The position numbers were made by a program, and so were the translations under genes. Shown here one piece after another: positions 6,398 through 9,586 of a stretch of 9,586 bases of DNA. Source of the stretch: Candidatus Sulfotelmatobacter sp. Its GTDB lineage: Bacteria; Acidobacteriota; Terriglobia; Terriglobales; Acidobacteriaceae. The notes under the pieces are model-generated. The model had not been told where the DNA came from and searched no databases. It saw only the letters and a list, made by a program, of their open reading frames with translations. The stretch covers positions 1 through 9,586 of the forward strand of contig JASIEN010000365.1 of the NCBI GenBank assembly GCA_030045935.1, given 5' to 3'. Positions within the stretch are counted from its first letter, which is position 1; each line of letters opens with the position of its first letter.

Positions 6398-7565
6398 TTA
6401 ACACCGCTTCGCCCAGCGCCGGCCCAGCCACGGGCTGGCGGACAGTTTGCACCACCGCATGCTCCTGCGCGGGAAAGATCGGCAAGTACCTCACCGCAAC
6501 CGCGAACAGGAAGAAGCCCATGGCGATGATCATCAGGGTCACTGAAAATTCGGTCCACTTAGGCACATAGTGATGACCGACGAAGGTCTCGAAGCCGATT
6601 AGAGCTACATTGAGGCGATTCGTTATGAAGCCGAGAAGGCTGATGATCGATGCCAGGTACAATCCCTGCGGCGAGAGTCTGACTTTCTTGAAGCTGAGCA
6701 TCGTGATCGGAATCACGAAGGCCAGCAGCAGCTCCACCCACAGAAAATAAGCTTCGTAGCCAGGCTTGAGGATCTGCCTGAGCATGTCCCGATGCCAGTA
6801 ATCTTCAAGGCGCAAAAGAGCGTTCATCCAAAGCGCAACGAGTAATGCGCCGCCGAGTTGCACCAGCACTTTGGATTCGAGATGGCGTCCCATCGCTTTG
6901 GCGCTCTGCGTCGATTCGAAGATCGTCATCGCCAGTCCCACGGCAACCGCTGAGCCAAAGAAGAAAAATGGCAGCGCGGGCGAGTACCAGAACGGATGCA
7001 GCTTGCTTGGCATGATGAGGTACAGCGATCCGAGCGAGCTCTGGTGCAAGGTGGAAAGAAGAATGCCAAGTACGATGAGCACGGGATAAATTCGCTTGAT
7101 CCATTTGATCGGCTGCCTGAGGTTGAAGCGTTCAAATACATTTGGCAGAAATTCGAAGAAGAGCACGGTCGTATAAGTCATCACGCACATGCCGACTTCA
7201 AACATCACCGAATGCGGGTTCATATAAATGAGCTGGTGCCAGATGAACCAGGGACGGCCAAGGTCGAAGAGCAGCCCCACGATGAAAAGCAAATAGCCTA
7301 AGAATGCAGTTAAGACGGCGGGACGAACTACGCTGTGCAGGCTCTCGACGTTGAACAGATATACCGCGCCCACTATGCAGAATCCACCGGCGGCCAGCAT
7401 CACGCCGCACAAACAGTCGAAGCCGATCCAGAATCCCCAAGGGAACTGGTCGGTCATATTCGTGGATGCGCCCAGGCCATGAAAATAGCGGACGTAAGTG
7501 GAGTACATGCCCGCGATCATGATGACCGCGAACACTGCCCGCCAAAAAGTGAATTTGATTTTCAT
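6384..7565 (-). CDS. NrfD/HybB-type quinone-interacting integral membrane subunit
   Basis: The 393-residue protein is almost entirely hydrophobic helices, about nine or ten of them, and its length matches E. coli HybB. Family landmarks include TDQFPWGFWIGFDCLCGV (38-55), FDLGRPW (100-106), STLHQSSLGSLY (171-182) and TNRLNV (315-320). HybB/NrfD/PsrC subunits sit in the inner membrane, bind menaquinone or ubiquinone and exchange electrons with a four-cluster ferredoxin subunit; some may also move protons. Here the partner gene lies immediately upstream, overlapping as ATGA, with GGAGGTG five bases before this start. The gene in turn overlaps the sensor kinase by 14 bases. No hydrogenase, molybdopterin or multiheme catalytic gene accompanies it in the window, so electron donor and acceptor cannot be named. 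The HybB-like subgroup is called from the motifs. Confidence 0.9.
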   Translation of the reverse strand: MKIKFTFWRAVFAVIMIAGMYSTYVRYFHGLGASTNMTDQFPWGFWIGFDCLCGVMLAAGGFCIVGAVYLFNVESLHSVVRPAVLTAFLGYLLFIVGLLFDLGRPWFIWHQLIYMNPHSVMFEVGMCVMTYTTVLFFEFLPNVFERFNLRQPIKWIKRIYPVLIVLGILLSTLHQSSLGSLYLIMPSKLHPFWYSPALPFFFFGSAVAVGLAMTIFESTQSAKAMGRHLESKVLVQLGGALLVALWMNALLRLEDYWHRDMLRQILKPGYEAYFLWVELLLAFVIPITMLSFKKVRLSPQGLYLASIISLLGFITNRLNVALIGFETFVGHHYVPKWTEFSVTLMIIAMGFFLFAVAVRYLPIFPAQEHAVVQTVRQPVAGPALGEAVLNAGD

Positions 7566-8347
7566 CGCGCACCTCCGTTCTGCGTCTTTTTCGCTTGTTC
7601 TTCTTCGGCTTCTGCGGCAGCAACTTCTTCGCGGCGATGCGAGATCCAGTAAATGCCACCCAACACCAGGGTCCAGACGGGAATGAAATCGGGCACTCGC
7701 TCCATCACTCGGCCTGTGTATTCGGGCAGGGGAGTGTCGCCGATCTTGGCGGACGCCGGATAGCCGTAATCCTCAACTTTCTGGCTGGAGAGAATCAGGA
7801 CGCTCGTGCCGCCTACTTCGTTATAGCCATAAATGCGGTCGAGATAAGTGCCGGGATTCTGGCGGATTCGCTCCCTGGCTTCTCTCAACAGGTCATCGCG
7901 ATCTCCGAACTTGGTCGCGCCGGTGGGGCAAATTTCGGCGCAGGCCGTTTGCTTGCCCGCGGCAAGCCGGTCGGGGCACATGATGCATTTACGCACGCGC
8001 GGGTTCAGAGATCCCCATTCGTATTTCGGCTGGCTGAAAGGACACGCCACCATGCAGTAGCGGCAGCCGATGCACTTCCAAACGTCGTAGACGACGGGAC
8101 CGGGTTTGGTTTTGTGCAACGCCCCAACCGGGCAGGCGGAGGCGCACGCGGGTTTTTCGCAGTGCATGCACAGGCGGCGCATGAACTTGTCGTCTTTGGT
8201 TAATACGACCGTCCACTTGTGCGCCGATTGGACCGGCTCTGCGGCTACGCTGTCGTTATAAGGAAGACTATTCTGCTGAGCACAGGCGCTTTCACATTGC
8301 TTGCACCCGATGCACATGGTTGCGTCATATAAGATTGCTTTGCTCAT
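7562..8347 (-). CDS. Four-cluster [4Fe-4S] ferredoxin subunit (HybA/DmsB type) with C-terminal membrane helix
   Basis: Sixteen cysteines fall into the four groups expected of HybA, DmsB and NrfC proteins: C12-x2-C-x2-C-x3-C22, C60-x2-C-x4-C-x3-C72, C92-x2-C-x2-C-x3-C102 and C121-x2-C-x11-C-x3-C140. These would hold four [4Fe-4S] clusters in a wire linking the NrfD-like subunit to a partner. Residues about 221-236 (FIPVWTLVLGGIYWI) form one C-terminal membrane helix as in HybA, followed by a charged tail rich in Glu and Lys. Unlike HybA there is no N-terminal Tat signal: the protein starts MSKAILYDATMCIGC, and the frame upstream has a stop with no alternative start codon between. The ATG at 8347 has AAGGTG five bases upstream. 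First gene of the operon; the stop overlaps the next start (ATGA). Confidence 0.93.
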   Translation of the reverse strand: MSKAILYDATMCIGCKQCESACAQQNSLPYNDSVAAEPVQSAHKWTVVLTKDDKFMRRLCMHCEKPACASACPVGALHKTKPGPVVYDVWKCIGCRYCMVACPFSQPKYEWGSLNPRVRKCIMCPDRLAAGKQTACAEICPTGATKFGDRDDLLREARERIRQNPGTYLDRIYGYNEVGGTSVLILSSQKVEDYGYPASAKIGDTPLPEYTGRVMERVPDFIPVWTLVLGGIYWISHRREEVAAAEAEEEQAKKTQNGGAR

Positions 8348-8397
8348 GATTGCACCTTTCGGCGGCGCAAAAGCTTGCGCTTGTGCAGGCGGGCCGT

Positions 8398-8413
8398 AGA
8401 AAACGGCGTGCGA
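8398..8413 (-). promoter_or_regulatory. Degenerate -24/-12-like element before the Fe-S/NrfD operon
   Basis: The minus strand reads TCGCACG-CCGT-TTTCT, which keeps the spacing of TGGCACG-N4-TTGCW but replaces one G of the invariant GG and the G of the invariant GC. It lies between the terminator and the ferredoxin gene, about 50 bases upstream of its ATG, where the operon promoter is expected. A small stem (GCGCAA/TTGCGC, 8365-8380) would lie in the leader. Weak evidence. Confidence 0.25.
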
Positions 8414-8455
8414 CAGGCTTCGGCAATGTCAGGGCAACCTCTGCAAGCCGCCCCG

Positions 8456-8499
8456 AAAAAATTAACCGGGGCCGAAGTGGTGAGCATTCGGGCCCCGGT
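8456..8499 (-). terminator. Intrinsic terminator downstream of the cytochrome c gene
   Basis: On the minus strand ACCGGGGCC pairs with GGCCCCGGT (9 bases) and the stem extends by GAA/TTC past one bulged base, with a ten-base loop; TTAA then leads into TTTTTT (8461-8456). This is a textbook intrinsic terminator, about 180 bases after the cytochrome c stop and about 110 bases before the ferredoxin start. It separates the two units, or acts as an attenuator with partial read-through. The remaining bases between the genes (8500-8682) show no gene that I believe. Confidence 0.8.
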
Positions 8500-8682
8500 G
8501 GTCTGTTCCATCTGGCAAAGCGGGGAGGGCGGGATGACCAGCTAATCATGACTCGGCAGGCTTGTCTTCCCATCCGCCGAATTGAGCTGGAGGTCCTCAT
8601 GCTCACTCTCCCGCATTCCTGTGCCGCTGCTGGTTCGCGTGCGGCCCACGCGCAAAGAGGAACAGACGATAGCTGCGCTGAC

Positions 8683-9000
8683 TTACTTCTGAAGGCTGCG
8701 AACGTAGGCCACGACTGCTTTGACCTCATCCTCCGACAAACCCTTCACGCCGGCTGGATGTTTTGCCGTGCCGGTGATCGACTTGCTCAGGTCTGCATCG
8801 GACGCCTTCTTGGTCTCCTCGCCAATCAGTCTGGGAATTTTGGCTGCGGGTTTGCCGGCCGCATCAGCACCGTGGCAGGCTGCGCACTTTGTCTTGTAGA
8901 TGGCAGCTCCCTCATCGGCTGCCCACGACAGGCTGGGAATTAGAACGAACAGGCTTACTGCGATGGCTACCACCAGAGCTATCAGCTTCGTCGTCTTCAT
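8683..9000 (-). CDS. Small secreted monoheme cytochrome c, without a Met ligand
   Basis: The ATG at 9000 gives 105 residues, preferred over a longer in-frame start at 9120 because it begins a clean Sec signal peptide (MKTTKLIAL..., hydrophobic to about residue 25, cleavage likely after SWA) and has GGAGAGG about 11 bases upstream. One heme site is visible, C39-A-A-C42-H43 followed by G. The C-terminal helix LSEDEVKAVVAYVRSL is typical of class I cytochromes c. These are periplasmic one-electron carriers. Oddly, no methionine follows the heme motif; at the place where such proteins usually have a Met-Pro, this one reads AKHPAG (H81), suggesting bis-histidine ligation and a low potential, which is inference. 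It lies upstream of the Fe-S/NrfD operon on the same strand and is a plausible redox partner, although a terminator separates them. Confidence 0.92.
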   Translation of the reverse strand: MKTTKLIALVVAIAVSLFVLIPSLSWAADEGAAIYKTKCAACHGADAAGKPAAKIPRLIGEETKKASDADLSKSITGTAKHPAGVKGLSEDEVKAVVAYVRSLQK

Positions 9001-9049
9001 GACTCGTTTTTCCTCTCCTATGATTTCGTGCTGCAATAATGAGCAACGG

Positions 9050-9058
9050 CTCTTATAT
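9050..9058 (-). promoter_or_regulatory. Possible -10 element for the cytochrome c gene
   Basis: The minus strand reads CCTATATAAGAG across this spot, a TATAAG-like box about 53 bases upstream of the start codon. The nine bases ATATAAGAG are identical to those before the cheY-like gene. A TTTTGC about 15 bases upstream could serve as a poor -35. Confidence 0.3.
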
Positions 9059-9117
9059 AGGTCCTGCGCTCGCCGCAAAACCGAACAGACCTTGAAACGC
9101 CCTTGGAAACTTATGTT

Positions 9118-9220
9118 CAATAACGCAGCAACACAATCGTCGCCAGTTGTGATTCTCTACGTGCCGCAGCAATAACGCAGTGACCGCAGTCACCATTAAT
9201 CGTGATTCATCTGGCTGCCG
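9118..9220. repeat. Imperfect ~52-base tandem repeat upstream of the cytochrome c gene
   Basis: Two consecutive units share ordered blocks: CAATAACGCAG at 9118-9128 and 9170-9180, GTGATTC at 9149-9155 and 9202-9208, and TGCCG at 9162-9166 and 9216-9220. Block spacing is kept within one base (20/21, then 6/7), so this looks like a decayed duplication or a doubled regulatory site. A weaker relative, CAATAATGAGCAAC, occurs at 9034-9047. The period of 52-54 bases is close to five helical turns. The rest of 9001-9399 shows no believable gene. Confidence 0.55.
9180..9193. promoter_or_regulatory. CRP/FNR-like dyad
   Basis: GTGAC-CGCA-GTCAC contains the GTGA-N6-TCAC core recognised by many CRP/FNR-family regulators. 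It overlaps the second unit of the tandem repeat, about 180 bases upstream of the cytochrome c start, which is far for direct activation. A short palindrome like this can arise by chance. Confidence 0.25.
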
Positions 9221-9399
9221 ATCTTTATAGAAATGAACAACTTAGATGGAAGATTCTGAGTGCGGGTAATTATGGACAGTTTATTTCCGTCCAGCAATGG
9301 CGTACGAAACAAAGCATGTCTTTCGCTGTCGAATAATGAAAACGCACTACACCGAAGAGGCAGAGTTCCACGAGGTGAAACGACGCCTAAACTTTCCGT

Positions 9400-9585
9400 C
9401 TAGGCGAAGCCGTCCGGCTGACTCACTGCTCCGACATGTGCATGTGCGTCGATGAACAGTTGGCCGGCAGCAAGAGCCTTGCGATCGATCTCCAGTAATT
9501 CGAGCTTCTTCACTTTATCTTGCAACACCTTTAACGCTGTTCGCACGTCCAGACACTCAGTCTCTTCCAGGAGCGCACCCATCAT
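9400..9585 (-). CDS. Hypothetical protein, 3' end of a gene reaching the window edge
   Basis: A minus-strand frame of 61 residues or more runs off the right edge; two consecutive ATG codons sit at the very border, so the true start may lie outside. The visible part is largely amphipathic helix with many charged residues (TALKVLQDKVKKLELLEI), then a short hydrophobic stretch and DAHAHVG near the end. That last motif resembles metal-binding DxHxH strings of amidohydrolases, but here it falls 12 residues before the stop and cannot start such a domain. A weak hairpin (CGCCTA/TAGGCG, 9384-9406) overlaps its stop. I do not recognise it; it could also be a chance frame. Confidence 0.35.
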   Translation of the reverse strand: MMGALLEETECLDVRTALKVLQDKVKKLELLEIDRKALAAGQLFIDAHAHVGAVSQPDGFA

Positions 9586-9586
9586 C

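Noticed and set aside
8325..8729. Minus-strand frame of 134 residues bridging cytochrome c and ferredoxin genes
   Set aside because: It overlaps both real genes out of frame, contains the terminator hairpin, and is low-complexity Arg/Ser/Ala-rich.
8350..8943. Plus-strand frame of 197 residues
   Set aside because: It is antisense to the cytochrome c gene, whose heme motif and signal peptide are clear.
9001..9120. N-terminal extension of the cytochrome c gene to the ATG at 9120
   Set aside because: It would bury the signal peptide 40 residues inside the protein and run through the ribosome site and -10-like box; the ATG at 9000 fits better.
9400..9450. Amidohydrolase hint from DAHAHVG
   Set aside because: The motif falls 12 residues before the stop, so no catalytic domain can follow.

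Overview
The window looks like a chromosomal segment of an environmental, respiring Gram-negative bacterium of moderately high GC. A member of the Acidobacteriota or a deltaproteobacterium-like lineage fits best: a standalone c-type cytochrome, a HybA/HybB-type membrane redox module, an NtrC-family regulator, a membrane-anchored H-protein homologue and a bacterial archaemetzincin sit together. This placement is inferred from gene content only. I see no insertion sequence, phage gene, tRNA, rRNA or CRISPR array.

Left part (1-1426): the 3' end of an HDOD-domain protein gene (+) converges on a two-gene minus-strand unit encoding a CheY-like receiver and a CheX-type phosphatase, overlapping by ATGA. 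Positions 1427-2053 are a 627-base divergent intergenic region. It holds a very good -24/-12 (sigma-54) promoter at 1972-1987 facing right, dyads about 120 bases upstream of it, and an unexplained long-range inverted repeat at 1565-1644.

Centre (2054-2773): a plus-strand gene for a membrane-anchored glycine-cleavage H-protein homologue that has lost the lipoyl-lysine, closed by a hairpin.

Right part (2795-8347, all minus strand): a tightly packed operon. In transcription order it encodes a four-cluster ferredoxin subunit (HybA/DmsB type), a NrfD/HybB-type quinone-interacting membrane subunit, a sensor histidine kinase whose periplasmic domain carries CXXCH and CX4CH heme-c motifs, an NtrC-type sigma-54 activator and an archaemetzincin-family metalloprotease. 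Junctions are 4-base and 14-base overlaps, then gaps of 6 and about 9 bases. Upstream, on the same strand but separated by a convincing intrinsic terminator, is a small secreted monoheme cytochrome c (8683-9000), preceded by a region with an imperfect ~52-base tandem repeat (9118-9220). A possible gene end lies at the right edge.

Working model (inference): the Fe-S and NrfD subunits move electrons between the quinone pool and a partner, perhaps the cytochrome c. The heme-containing kinase senses periplasmic redox state or a ligand and phosphorylates the NtrC-type regulator, which fires the sigma-54 promoter of the H-protein-like gene. No molybdopterin or other catalytic subunit is visible, so the substrate is unknown.
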